From Hydra vulgaris (taxonomy: Eukaryota > Cnidaria > Hydrozoa > Anthoathecata > Hydridae), in the NCBI RefSeq assembly GCF_038396675.1, contig NC_088931.1, positions 11,669,501 through 11,733,500 on the forward strand: a stretch of DNA of 64,000 bases. The letters are read 5' to 3'. The position numbers were made by a program, and so were the translations under genes. A model generated the notes under the pieces. The model saw nothing but the letters and a program-made list of their open reading frames with translations. It did not search any database and was not told the DNA's origin. Numbering within the stretch: position 1 is the first letter of the stretch; each line of letters starts with the position of its first letter. This document shows positions 22,401 to 35,159 of the stretch, piece after piece.

Positions 22401-22735
22401 GACTCAAAGCATAGATAGTACTCAGAATGCCGTTTAATAGCCCAAGCAATTGCCTCATTACTACTTATAAACCCTAAGCCGTAACAAAGGGCTCCAAATG
22501 TGGCCTCCGCAATGCACACCAAAAGTACAAACAAGGACACCATCCATGCGCAACATGGCACTGTTAATACTTTGATATTTTTCAGCTGTTGATGGAATCA
22601 GCCTCTCTGAGAGCTACCACAGAGTTCGGGAAACCTGACTACCAGCTGGCCTCAGAACCATAAAACTGAGTTTTAGACATGATGGCATGATGAAAACCCG
22701 TTCAAGCCACGCATGTGGAATAATGGAGGGTAAAA
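19466..22735 (-). mobile_element. near-full-length APE-type non-LTR retrotransposon (Jockey/CR1 group)
   Basis: Minus-strand order: about 400 bp of 5' untranslated sequence (22735-22320), apurinic endonuclease, reverse transcriptase, C-terminal region, short 3' untranslated sequence, and a 16-base poly(A) tail (seen as T at 19468-19483). Related relics lie at 33200-34330, 44390-45310, 48300-48640 and 54350-54560, so this is an abundant family here. The 5' boundary is approximate; an A-run on the plus strand starts at 22729. Confidence 0.85.
19540..22320 (-). pseudogene. LINE endonuclease / reverse transcriptase ORF, frame-broken
   Basis: The endonuclease begins near 22320 with N-I-R-G-L, then L-A-L-C-E-T-N-L, G-L-G-I-Y-I-R-K, V-V-V-G-D-F-N-A-H-H-S-E-W-L-G (catalytic Asp/Asn/His region, about 21915), and S-L-L-D. 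The RT carries N-Y-H-P-I-S-L-L-P-I-I-S-K-V-F-E (about 20830), A-I-A-L-D-I-S-K-A-F-D-K-V-W (first Asp), S-G-V-P-Q-G-S-I-L-G-P and L-F-A-D-D-T (catalytic DD, about 20380). The C-terminal domain ends near 19540 (L-S-W-K-P-Y-I, I-R-P-C-M-E-Y-C, N-S-P-P-S-S-C-F-P). At least five frame changes and a stop before Y-G-F-R inactivate it. No separate gag-like ORF is evident. Confidence 0.9.
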
Positions 22736-23480
22736 AAAAAAAAATGCTTATTGATTTTATAAAGGTTTATCTTTTTTTTTATTTGATGTGTTCATATCTG
22801 TACATCGATTAAAAGATCATTACATAAGTGAAACTAGGCTAAGTAAAAATATTACAATTTCATGACAACCACTGTTACAATATTTTACATTACAACCACT
22901 TTTATAATCATATACATTACAACCAAGGTTGTGATCAAATACATTTAATCAAATACAAATATAAATATGTTAATTTTAGATTTCCAAATACAAACATATG
23001 TAATTGATATTTTTCAAATACAAACGCTTGTATGTTAGGTTTAGAAAAAATATAAAGATTTTTATAATTTTGATAAAATGGTATACTAAATAGAAGAATA
23101 AAAACAAATCTTTTAACAAATATCCCTAAAAACAAACTTCTAACTTATTTTAGTGTTAAAAATAAAAATTAAAAAAAAATCTCTTGGTTTATTTTATATG
23201 TAGGAGGATGGTAAATTAAAGACCTTAGTACTCATTCTGAGACAAAGGAGTTCGAATATTTAAACTAACCTTGAAATCAGGCAAGACATGTCAATACATT
23301 TCTAATAACCGCTATATCTTTACATCATTATAATCAATAAACCTGCTTTTTTTAAAATCTTAAACCCTCATCTTTTAGGAAATATGTGTAATTTTTTTTT
23401 AGGACTTAAGTACTTTTTGTCCTATTACTAGACTTCGGTACTTTTTGCATCAAAAAGGAACACTGAAACAGGCAAAAAAT
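22736..23480. other. AT-rich DNA, no feature seen
   Basis: Variants of ATTACAACCAC/TTTATAATC repeat loosely at 22855-22935. A minus-strand 66-codon frame at 22935-23135 has Phe/Tyr-rich low-complexity content and is not credible as a gene. Confidence 0.45.
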
Positions 23481-23549
23481 TTATGAATGCTTCATTAGGT
23501 TTGAGTGAAATAAGAGTTAAAAGTTTTTTACCACATTTTAAAGTTTTTA

Positions 23550-25010
23550 TGACATCAGAACATTCTCCTGTCATTGAAATTTGACAAGTGGTACCTTGCC
23601 TCATTCAAATTTTGCTCCTCTGAACTCACTAACTCCAGTTACTGGTTTTATCAAGGGATCACAAGCTCTTTTAAAGTCAAGTACTTTAACAACTGGGGTT
23701 CTATCTTCAATCATGTTGTCTGTAAGAGGATGCTCCACATACACAACATTAAATGGTTTGCTGGTATTTGTATTCTTTACAAGTGATACCCACTGTGAAG
23801 GTAAAATTACCCTGTCCTTTTTTCTTCTCCTTTTTTGAATGCGCCCAAAATTCCGACAAGGCATTCGGCTATGACCTGGAAGGGGATATTTACACAAGCT
23901 TGTGTTATAGAGACATTCTTATAAACCAATCTTTGTAGGTAGGTAAAGATGTAACGGTTTTTATTCTGCAAAAAACAGTTATCCATAAAAATTATAATTT
24001 TTATAGTTGTAGCTGGAAGACCAGAAACGTGATGGTCCAGGCATGAAATTACTCCATTTGGGCCCTTAGCTGCAAAATGTTCAGCATATACATACATGTT
24101 AGTAGATTCATTTAAATTGTCATGAATGCACAGGTTGTAAATCCAAAGTTGATGCCTATAAAACTCTTGTCCAATGCCAGTTAGAGGAAGTGGTAAATTT
24201 TTTTCAAAGTCTAAACAGATCACTGCAGTGTCTTTTCTTAGTTTTGCATCTTCTGTGGCTTTGTTGATTTGTACATTAAACAAATCTGCTTTCTTTATGT
24301 GAAGCTCATGTTGAAAATTCAGTTTATTTACAAGAATCACATAATTGATAGATTCGGCTGCTTTAATTTGTGCCTGAAATTTTTCACACTTATCACATAT
24401 GTCACTCCTTGGAAGTTCAAATTTAATATTAAATATGAAGTTAAATATGTCATGGTAAAGCCAGTATTTACAACCATTAGGTATAAGATCTGGATTTGCC
24501 TTTAAAAATAGACAATGCATTTCTGCCACAGTCAGAGATGAATCCAGATATTAATTGTGTTTGTTTTTTGATCAGCTGTAGTAGCTTTCATGTGTAGGAA
24601 ACAATTTAATGTGATCACAAACATGATCTCAAATTTTTTTATCAATTTTTCTATGGTTTTTGTGTTTGCCCCAGCCATCTTCAATGGGAACAGTAAAGTT
24701 AAGAACTTTTTTCTTAGATTCCTTTACCCCATGAATAGCAAGAAGTGTTGCAAATGGAAACAGTTTGGTCCATTGCAGTGACTAAAGAAGCTGCTTTGTT
24801 CTTTACCATTTTCTTTTCTATGCCTTCAACGAATTCTATTGACAGGGGTTACATTTATGCAACCCTGCAGATATACATTTTGTGCGTCATGATCTTTAAG
24901 AGCAGAAAAAGCAAAAAAAATCTGTTGTTTCTCAATATCTGTGAATTTAGTAAGACAACTACAACGACATTCAATTATGGCAGACTTCCTTGATGGCTTC
25001 AGCTTTTTAT
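23550..25010 (-). pseudogene. DDE-type transposase relic (family uncertain, Sola-like?)
   Basis: The 240-codon frame 24529-23807 has P-R-S-D-I-C-D-K-C-E (Cys pair), then V-I-C-L-D-F-E-K-N-L-P-L-P (first Asp), Q-L-W-I-Y-N-L-C-I-H-D, then S-C-L-D-H-H-V, then F-M-D-N-C-F-L-Q-N-K-N-R-Y (second Asp block). It shifts frame near 23870 into P-G-H-S-R-M-P-C-R-N-F-G-R-I-Q-K-R-R (23890-23601), where the conserved Cys-Asp step has lost its Asp. Upstream, 25010-24540 carries an N-terminal E-C-R-C-S-C-L-T-K-F and a Q-G-C-I-N-V piece. It belongs to a transposase type widespread in cnidarians and insects. I suspect Sola or a relative but cannot confirm. No termini were identified. Confidence 0.65.
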
Positions 25011-25258
25011 CATAAAATGTGTGAGCTTCTGATGAAATAAAATAAACTTAATATAAAATACCCATGTTGTTGTTATTTTATGATACAAAAATCTTTACAT
25101 GCAATTACATTAGACATAATTCGGGTATTTTTTTCTAATATTATAATTGCTAAGTTCATTAAGAAAATTGAGCACACTTTTTAAAGAATACAATAAACAA
25201 GTTTATATGGTATATATTATATATAATATATAAACTTGTTCAGTGTATTCATAATATT

Positions 25259-26590
<1,332 letters not shown>

Positions 26591-26671
26591 AACTGTAGAT
26601 TAATTCAATAATTAATTTTTTGAAGTAATGAAGGAATAATAAATAACTTGATCAAAAAAAGTATTTATTAC

Positions 26672-26823
26672 CTTTTCCTGTAACTTTCTTTTCCTTCTTT
26701 TTTTTTCAACAATGGCAGAAATAGCTTTACCTTTGCTAACATTTTCCAAATAAAAATTTGCCTCTTTTTTTGCTTGAGATATTTCTGCTCGCATGCGCTG
26801 TTCTCGAGCAGCTTTTTCATATG
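26672..26823 (-). CDS. ABT1: ABT1-like exon 4
   Basis: The acceptor ATTTTAAG precedes CATATGAAAAAG. It is 152 bp to a plausible donor AAG|GTAATA at 26671. It encodes the long basic helix A-Y-E-K-A-A-R-E-Q-R-M-R-A-E-I-S-Q-A-K. Without splicing, the frame stops 60 bases later. Confidence 0.82.
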
Positions 26824-29800
26824 CTTAAAATAAAAAACATCAAAATTTATTTTTTTTAATTTTTAATTTTAATGTTTGTCCAAAAATCATATAAAACCTG
26901 TACCTAATTTTTCGCTGATATGTCCCCATTTGAATTTGGGCAGGTATTTTATATTCCATATGTCATCATGATAGTAGTATCTTTTTTTACCCCCTAAATA
27001 CAACTTTACTAAATACAAACAAATAAATAACTAGAAAAAACCAAACCCTCAGTCAATTTATGTATTACCCCTGCGTCAGTAGTTATTCTTCATTGCTATT
27101 CAGGGTTATTTAGTATGACATCATCAATGATGCTTCATGCAAGATTAAGTATGCAAAGAAATGTGTATGTAACTTTTCCCATAATCTATTGACATTAAAA
27201 AAAAAAATTAAAAAAAAAGACTAGAAGAAATTTTTTTCTGCCTGCCTAAGCCAAAGCCCTAAGTCCATGTATTCACAATCCTTGTATATTTTACCTATTC
27301 AAGTCAGTCAATGTATGTACACTAGGTTTATGACTTTTTTTCAACCCTATGCTCCTGCACTGTAGTTTGATGAACTTTTACCTAAAAAGCACGAAATGAA
27401 CTATTATTTCCATATCTTTTGAAAAAAGTTCACCCCGTTATTGAAAAATGGATTTTGACATAAGTACTACTATGTAACTCAGCGGGCACAAGACGTATTT
27501 TAAAATATGTATTAATGTGTTTTAATATGTATTTTAGACATTATAAACATGTCTAAAACACATATTAAAACACATTAATACATTGCCCGTCATAGTGGGC
27601 ACATCAATACGTGCCCACTAGGTATTTGTTTTTTATGTAAATAAAATGCTACTATTTACAACTCTAAGACATTCCAAAAGTTAAGAGATTGATCTGTAAC
27701 TTGAGCCGTAGTGATTCAGGGGCAAAATGAATAAGCCACAGTTTGTTCTTATATATTCATTACGAATCAAATATATTATTGAGTATTTATTCAGCAGTTA
27801 AAACACTTTTCAATAATCAATCAATGTTGTCAACAAGATCATTCACAGGCTTGAGAACGTTTTTTATAGAAATTCTCAATTCATCAAGAGTGAATTTCTG
27901 CATTTTGATTTCTCCATTGTCCAATTTCACACATCTTCTCTGTCTGATACCAAGAACTATAGTGAGATGCAATTAACTTATTTCATTGAGGAGCTGACTT
28001 TCAGATAATGAGTCTAGTTTTTCAATATCAGACTGTCACAGGTCCTCCATACTTTTTACAATCTTCCAGCAATTTAAAAGTTTTTGAATTTTTCTGCTTC
28101 TTCAGTTCTTCCTTTTTCACAATAAATAGTCTTTGGATGGCCTGAATGGTTGCTACAAAGTCCTTTTCTAGTGTTCTGACCTGCTTCACCTCATCAGACG
28201 TCTTTGCCCATTTCCATTTCTTTCTCTTGTCTCCATATGCGAGCTCGGTAAAGGATGAATCTCTGAGTAGACCATTTGTCATCACAACATTTTTTATGAA
28301 TAACGTAGTGACAGTTGTGGAGCCACCTCATATTTTAAGTTAGTTGTCAAATTTTGCAAATTCTGATTCACACCCTAGGTTGGTGAGAGGTGACAATTTC
28401 AACTTTTCGCAAGCAATATCCAGATTTTTGAAGAAACTGTCTATTGAGGGTTTCTAATATTTCTTCCAGAACAGCCGAGTAATGAACTTTTCCTGTTAGC
28501 TGTACACTTCATCAATTAGGCATTTCACAATACAATTACTTCTTTTATTTACTCTTTTATTTATTTGTTGAATCAATTGTTTTGGATATGATGACTTCAG
28601 AAGCAGTAGCCATTGTTTTATACTAGTGGGAATGTGACGACTGTCATGTGTACCATATATGCCTGCGTGACTTGCCACACAGCTCACTTGGTGGGAAGAT
28701 ACATTTAGGAGAAAGCTGTGCAATAGCGCAAAAAACGAGAAAAACAACATGTTTTTTTAGATTACTCTTCTTCTATTACTATGCTATGTTCAGCTTTTTT
28801 TTCTTGAAAATTCCAAATGAATTTTATCATATTATCTGCTTAATCATATCCTGGTTAAGTTGAACCATTCGCCAACTCGTACAGTTTTTACTGTCCGTTT
28901 AACAAAAAAAACTTTGCTTAACTAGAATTTTTACTTTGAATTGCATTAAGTTCATGTAATAAAATATCAAAACTTGCAACACTTCAATGAATATTCCAAA
29001 CTTAAATGTTAAAAAATTCAATATCTAGCGCAATATTTATAAATATATAGCATAATATTTGTAAGTATCTTATAAATAAATATCTAGCTTAAAAAATTTA
29101 TCAAACTAAAACTTCACTTATAGCTTTGATTTCATACAGGTTCGATCACATTCTATCAATTAATGACTATTATATTTAAAATTCAAAAACATCAAAATGT
29201 TGGAATCAAATATTTTCAGTCATATATAAGTTAATAAACTAAATATTTTCACTCATATCTTTGAATCAGTTAAGCTTATATTAAAGTCTATTTATTAAAA
29301 AAGTTAAAGCTAAACGAAACTAAAAATTAAAAAAAAAAGTTTCAATAAACAATACGTATAACAAATATATCTGTTATATAACTTTAAATTAAAACTTTTG
29401 TAAGCAAGATCACAATCAATGAAAGAAAAAATATAACATCACTATTTTCACAAACATATTAACAAAAATTACGTCAGTATATAAGTTATATATTATACTT
29501 GTATAAGTATATATATACTTAAACAAATATATATTATATTAGTATAAGTCTATTATATATTTATCAAGTATATAATCAAGTATATAAAAAAGTTATTCAC
29601 TAGATATTAATTAAATCACGCGCTCAGTTTAAATTAGAATGCAGTTTTCTGTTTTGTACAAAAAATGAATAGAAAGTTATGAAGTCATTACTGTTAACAG
29701 ATAGAATGGAATGTTTATTATTTTCAAAACCTTTTGTCCCAATGAGAATAGAAAATTTTAAATAAAAAATTAAAACTTAATTGAATTTTGAAAAATCAAA

Positions 29801-32800
29801 AGTTTTAATCCACAAGATTTTGTAAAAACGTAAGATTCTTTTGCTTTATTGTTTGGAACTTTTCACACATCTTTTGTAATTAAAAGAAACATTCTTAATC
29901 TTTTTATTTTTTATTTTTAACTATACTTAATTTAAATTAACTATTATTTATTTTAAAGCAAATTAAAAATGTTTCTGATGTTTAGAATGTCTGCAATTAT
30001 GCATGTTAGTTCAACCAAATGGGAAACAATGTTGTCATATTATGTTATGTTGTTAACTTTTAGTAAATGGCGATTGTTCATTGGAGTGTGATAGGCCAAA
30101 AATTCCCTAATAATCATGTTCAGCACATCAAATGGCCTCAGGATTCACTCATTCTGAAAAATTTTTGTCATGTACTCTATCTAATTTAGATATAAATTTT
30201 GTCATGTATCCTACCCTAATTTAGATGTAAATTTTGTCATGTATCCTACCCTAATTTAGATGTAAATTGTGTCGTGTATCCTATCCTAATTTAGATGTAA
30301 ACTTTGTCATGTATCCTACCCTAATACTTAAATAACTACAAAAATTTTCCATATTACAAAAGTAACTTTTTCCATGTTATAACAATATTAGAATTTTTTA
30401 ATGCTATTTAAGTACTGGCATTTTCAATGTTAATCCACTAATCTTTTCACAATAATCCAGGAAACCTATTTTTTGAATATATATTAAAATCAAAAACACT
30501 ATTACACTATTAGAATCATAAATAAATACCAATATTTGTGCAGTTTAAAGATTGAGCAACAGATTTTGCAACTTTTTTGTCTAAAAACTCTACCCATCCT
30601 TCAGTAAACTGCTTACGACTAGTTCCCCCAAACTTCTTTCGATTTTTGCGCTTACTTTCATCTGTAAAAAAAAATGTAAAGTATTTTATATATAAGTGCA
30701 TTTATCTTTTATAAAAATTTCTGAATCACTTTAATTATTTAGTCATTGTATAATGACCAAATGAAAAAAACTTACATAAGCACAGGTTATGCTTATTTTG
30801 GTCATTTCCATTTGGTTTTTAATCCCATTTTTAAGACCATTTAGACATTAATTTATCTGGGTGCAGACTTTAGACAAATGCTAAAATTCAAACAAAGATA
30901 TTATTGATATATGTAATTATTTAAATAATGTATAAATAACTATATAGTAAGCCCCAAAAATTATAAAATTTAGTTTTTATTTTAGTTTATTTTAGTTTAG
31001 TTTTAGTAATAAACTTTTCTTGTCTATAAACCTTTTTAGCAGCTACCAAGTAAGCCTATAAACCTGCATAGTAGCTACCAAATAAGCCATACAGTTTTAT
31101 CAGTTTCTGATGAAAGCTGCTTTCTCAATAGATTTAGAATTGTTATGCGTACCAGTTAAGGTTTACGTTAGATTCAAGTTTCTCTTAGAGCATTTTTAAA
31201 ATTATGCAAAAAGAAACTGCAGTACCAACCTTATTTAAAATAATCCTAAAACTTTGATTTTTAAAGTAATAAGTACCATAAAACTGCTGTAAATTTATGG
31301 CCAAATAAATACAACAACCCAATATTTATAGGGCAAAAAAATGTATTTACACTAGAAAATACTTCAATTCAAAAAACATAGAACATAGAAGAATAAAGAG
31401 TACAATATAAAACATGTTTTAGTACTTTGGGTGGGCTCCTCAAACTTCTAAAACAGATTCCTTTTTTGCAGTATTGAGACAACAAAATACTCTGAAATCT
31501 TAGGCATTATTTTATGATTGCATTTTCATTATTTTATGACACCATTTTCAATATAGCTTTTCTCAAATTTGCTAGTGAGGTTAAATTCTGTTTAGAACTG
31601 ATAGTTCATCTAAATCTGCTAAGTTTACACTTAATTTGGGAAAATTATTTTCAGTATTTATATTTTCATGTTTCATAAAATGAAGGAAAAATTTTCCTTC
31701 CCCGAGTTTTAATATCACCAACTAATAGTTTACAGATTTTTATAAAACAAACACTTTCTGTATATCAAAAATATACAAAATTTTCAAAACATACAGGTTT
31801 TTTTTGTGTTTGGCCTGGGCTTCTGTGAATGGATTACGTCTGAGATTTGAGTTGGTTAGAAAATGATGTCAATTACAAGGAGATGTAAATGGTGTAATGG
31901 TAGCACATTTTTTTAGACCAAGAACAGTATGTTTTACATTGTTTTCAATAAAATGTTATGAATAAATGTTATAAAAAATCTTTTAAAAAGTACTTATATA
32001 GTAATGAATAAATATACTCTCACAGGAGTTTTTACATAAACTTCATTTGTTACCTCTGTGGTATTTTTTTCATAATTTTTATTTACATGTTCATTTATCA
32101 ACTGATTATATACTATTTCTAACAATAGACCATACATGGTAAAGATGTGTTCTATTTATGCGATATCATTTTAATAATCATTTTATTAAATTGCAAATGA
32201 TAGCATGTATTTTCATGTAAAATCATTTATCACACTGTAGTGACATTTAAAATTTATCTATGTATAATTAGACTTTCAAATAATTTATCACAGGGTGTTG
32301 AAATAAATTTAACATACAATCATAAGATGTAACTCAAATGCAACATGAAGTTAAAAAAGAAGTTTTGGTCAAAGATAATTGAAAATTCCTTTGTTTATGT
32401 TTGAATAATCATGATTATAATTGTAAGTATTATACACTTGGTTATAATTGTAAGTAGATTTTTATTGTTATCTAAAAATTTAAATAAGAACAATGTAGTC
32501 TTGTTAAATTATAGTTGTTTACAAACTATTCATGTCAAAGCTAATAACATCAAACATTGACAATTAAATAACATAATTTTAGATTTCCTGCAGACTGTCT
32601 GTTAGCATTTGTGATTGCAACTGAAGAAGCATTATAAATTGTGTCATATTGAGACTTTAGTTCTCTAGTATTTATTTTTGTATTTTATTTTTTATATATG
32701 TTATTTTTAACAATTATAATAAACTTTTTATTTAAGAGATTTAATAGTAATAGTTTTCTGTTTGTTTTGAGGTGATTAATGTGTAACAACAAACTATGGT

Positions 32801-34849
32801 AATAAATATCCTTCCTTGAACTTCTACTCAACTCACCTATGGTTATCTTTTATGTACGTACTTCATACAAATTATGTCAGACCAAATATTCATGTGCCTA
32901 ATACAACATTTCTATTAAATTGTCTTTACAGCAAATTTAATAGAAATAGTACTTTTTTATGTTAAATAAAAAATGCAACACTTCAATGAAAAAGGAACTC
33001 ATGGTCTGAGAAAAACAAACTTTAAATAATTAAGAAAATGCGCGCTATACAGTAGAATCTAATCCACTGAAGATCAAGCTGTCACAGAAGAAAGAACAAA
33101 TTCAAGATCAGCTGCTTGTTCTAAGTGGTTAAAAAGTGATTTTTTGTCAAGATACCCCATATACTCCTGGTATATAGTTGTGATAACCAAATTAAAAACC
33201 AACATCTTTAAATCATTATTTTTAACGTAAGATTATTAGAAAAACCATTATTATAAATGAGAATTTCTACAGTATAAATGATGGGTTTATAGATAGAAAC
33301 TTGTGGTATAAAAGTTACCAGAACTAAAGAAGACTGTTGTCCGATGAGGAAAACTTTAATACTACAGTTAGAAAAATTTGAAAATTTTAAAAACATTCCC
33401 AGATACACCATATGTGAGCTTATGGTGAAGACCAGCATGCGGGACTTCACCATACCATGCGGGGATTTTGATATTTAAAAAAATAATAAAATCTTTAAAA
33501 TATCAAAATCACCACCACTTTTTCACAACATTCATCAATTTTTCATTGGAACTTTTCTGTTAAGACAGTCAACAAATTAGCAGTACAATAGGTGGCTCAA
33601 AACTTACACTGTTCATTAAAGAGTTGTAAGACCCAAGATGAGATATGAGAAGTCTGTTGATTAAAGATTCAAAAGATGAGAAATAACTTTAGCAACAGAA
33701 GCTGGATAAGCATTTTCTTTGGATGACAAGAAGCCTAAAGAAAAACAAAAAGAAATAAGCACAAGCTAGGGTAAGACAAGAAACAAATCAAAGAGTAAAG
33801 GTAAGTAATTAGGGTTGCCTAGAAATATACTCATAAAATCTGAGTAAGATATAGGAAAAAAAAGTTTATGAGATTTAGTACGATCGGGGTCAGTGCTACT
33901 AAAACCAAGCCATTCAGCGTGATAAGCATTAAAGTTATCAACAACAACAATACTAGCTGATGAAAAGTCTTGATCAATTTAATCAGAAACAACATTGAAA
34001 AGAGTGCATTTTTTCAATAAAAGAGAACAATGAAGAATAAAAAAAAAAGTGATTGAGTGAAAAGGGAGAGCACACAAAAGAATATTCAGAGAAATAAAAT
34101 TTGATCTCAAAATAAATAGGTGAACTGATAAATAAGTATATGCCCAGGCGAAGCATATGACTATTGGAGTTTTGGCTAATAAAAGGACAATAACCATTAA
34201 CACTGATGGGATAAGATCTAAAAATGAAACAGCTGAATTCGAATTAGTCTCACAAAGAGCAAATAGATCTTGTAAATCAACAGATGAAAAATACTTGGAA
34301 GATCATGAATATTTGTAAAGTATTGATTAAATAAATAATTGGTAACAATTTGCTTTTTTTCTTAAATGAATTAATAGTACAAATCTGAATATTTTAAATT
34401 TGATATCTGTAATAAAAATTACTTAATTGATTAAAGTAATTATAATAAACTTGATTACTAAATGCCTTAACCCATTAATTTAAAAATTTTAGCTTACTGA
34501 AAACTAGTTTTCCAATTTGAAATAACTGATGTAAAGTAATCATTTTTTCAAAATCTCTTTTCCCCAAATAAAAAAAACAAAAAATTCACTTATTCATGTT
34601 GTTTTTTTCTTTCTAGAAACTGTTGGAATGTAAATCAATGAAATCAATAACCATCAAGTTTGATTCCATCACAAACAATAACTACTCGTATATAATAAAC
34701 TTGCCTTCAGCTTGAAGATAAACCCTTCCAATTTTCCCAAACTGTAAAAGAAGACTTCGAATTTTCAGTGGATTCATGGATGGAGGAATTTTACTTAAGT
34801 AAACAATACCAGGTGATACTTTTTTTTCTTTATGTTCTTTTTGTTCCAT
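26672..34849 (-). CDS. ABT1: ABT1/ESF2-like rRNA-processing protein gene (four exons seen)
   Basis: Activator of basal transcription 1 / yeast Esf2 homologue: a nucleolar RRM protein of the small-subunit processome. Joined exons 34849-34705, 30661-30530, 26993-26904 and 26823-26672 give 173 codons in one frame. The RRM starts at about residue 13 (P-G-I-V-Y-L-S-K-I-P-P-S-M) with R-S-L-L-x-Q-F-G-K-I-G-R-V-Y-L-Q-A-E-D. Then come F-T-E-G-W-V-E-F-x-D-K-K-V-A-K, Y-Y-H-D-D-I-W-N-I-K-Y-L, F-K-W-G-H-I-S-E-K-L and R-A-E-I-S-Q-A-K-K-E-A-N-F-Y-L. All are family hallmarks. The C-terminal exon is uncertain: either an acceptor at 26592 (L-L-F-T-Q... to a stop near 26524) or read-through to a stop at 26612. 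Intron 1 has a GC donor. The protein is shorter at the C-terminus than human ABT1. Confidence 0.88.
26904..26993 (-). CDS. ABT1: ABT1-like exon 3
   Basis: The acceptor TTTAG precedes GGGGTAAAAAAAGA. The exon is 90 bp, phase 1 at both ends, with donor G|GTACAG. It encodes the invariant Y-Y-H-D-D-I-W-N-I-K-Y-L and K-W-G-H-I-S-E-K. At under 60 codons it is easy to miss. Confidence 0.88.
27480..27629. mobile_element. MITE with internal hairpin
   Basis: AGCGGGCAC near 27480 and GTGCCCACT near 27618-27626 are inverted termini. Inside, ATTAATGTGTTTTAATATGT pairs with its complement at about 27556-27575 across an ACATTATAAACATGT turn. It sits in intron 2 of the ABT1-like gene. Confidence 0.7.
27780..28490 (-). 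pseudogene. unidentified transposon-type ORF relic
   Basis: Frames in order on the minus strand: N-L-G-C-E-S-E-F-A-K-F-D-N, G-G-S-T-T-V-T-T, then the 85-codon frame 28285-28028 (T-N-G-L-L-R-D-S-S-F-T-E-L, W-K-W-A-K-T-S, L-L-E-D-C-K-K-Y-G-G-P-V-T). After a shift come G-I-R-Q-R-R-C-V-K-L and E-I-K-M-Q-K-F-T-L-D-E-L. A protein of this type recurs in cnidarian predictions, which suggests mobile DNA, but I know no domain name. A 84-codon frame upstream (28750-28496) may be its N-terminal part. It lies within intron 2 of the ABT1-like gene in sense orientation. Confidence 0.5.
28760..30155. other. ABT1 intron 2, AT-rich, no feature seen
   Basis: Homopolymers and TATATA-rich patches (29480-29590). 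No element ends recognised. Confidence 0.45.
30160..30335. repeat. 35-bp minisatellite, about five units
   Basis: The unit TTTTGTCATGTATCCTACCC plus TAATTTAGATGTAAA is repeated from about 30160, 30196, 30231, 30266 and 30301, with a few substitutions. It lies about 200 bp downstream of ABT1 exon 2 in the intron. Confidence 0.9.
30530..30661 (-). CDS. ABT1: ABT1-like exon 2
   Basis: The acceptor TTTTTTTTACAG precedes ATGAAAGTAAG. The exon is 132 bp, phase 1 at both ends, with donor G|GTATTT at 30529. It encodes a basic stretch then F-T-E-G-W-V-E-F, the central RRM strand. Confidence 0.88.
30662..33190. other. ABT1 intron 1, left part
   Basis: A 32-bp tandem duplication (TATAAACCT...GCTACCAA...TAAGCC) at 31025-31090. 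Otherwise AT-rich sequence without recognisable elements. Confidence 0.45.
33200..34330 (-). pseudogene. decayed, internally deleted LINE copy
   Basis: Minus-strand frames match the 19466-22735 LINE: 33453-33208 parallels the RT stretch before P-Q-G-S-I-L-G-P, and 33900-33960 parallels N-F-N-A-Y-H-A-E-W-L-G. Frame 34203-33979 parallels the start of the endonuclease. The block between endonuclease and RT is missing, and every motif is interrupted. It lies in ABT1 intron 1. Confidence 0.75.
34705..34849 (-). CDS. ABT1: ABT1-like exon 1
   Basis: The start ATG is at 34849-34847 and 145 bp of coding sequence ends in phase 1 with GAAG. The following intron begins GCAAGT, a GC-AG donor. The encoded start of the RRM (P-G-I-V-Y-L-S) fixes the frame, and the first exon-2 codon (G|AT, Asp) restores the conserved Glu-Asp. 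Confidence 0.85.
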
Positions 34850-35100
34850 GATAACATTACTTAAAAGAAAGAATAAATTTTTGAGTACTTATGTTTGTTT
34901 ACAGTCAGGAAACGGACATAAAAAATACGCGCGCGCTCATGGTGATGAACATGCTCGTGCACCTTTTGTAACAAGCTTGTATTCCGAACTACGATTTACA
35001 TATTTTAGAAGGCATTTACAAAAGATTTACCCACAGAGGATAATTAACACGTACAAAGAATTTGTAAAAAAAAAATAATTATCTCAAAGATATATTTACC
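34850..35100 (-). promoter_or_regulatory. presumed 5' untranslated/promoter region of ABT1-like gene
   Basis: Sequence immediately upstream of the ABT1 start codon, with a local rise in GC (GCGCGCGCTC near 34929). No TATA or initiator is assigned. A 76-codon plus-strand ORF (34848-35078) overlaps the ABT1 start codon head-to-head and has no recognised motif. I regard the ORF as chance. The assignment rests on position only. Confidence 0.3.
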
Positions 35101-35159
35101 AAAAATGGATATAAAAAAAGACAAACAACAAAAAACTGTAGTCAGCGAAGCAAAATTTC

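Noticed and set aside
34848..35078. 76-codon plus-strand ORF head-to-head with ABT1
   Set aside because: It overlaps the ABT1 start codon, shows no recognised motif, and is of a length expected by chance.
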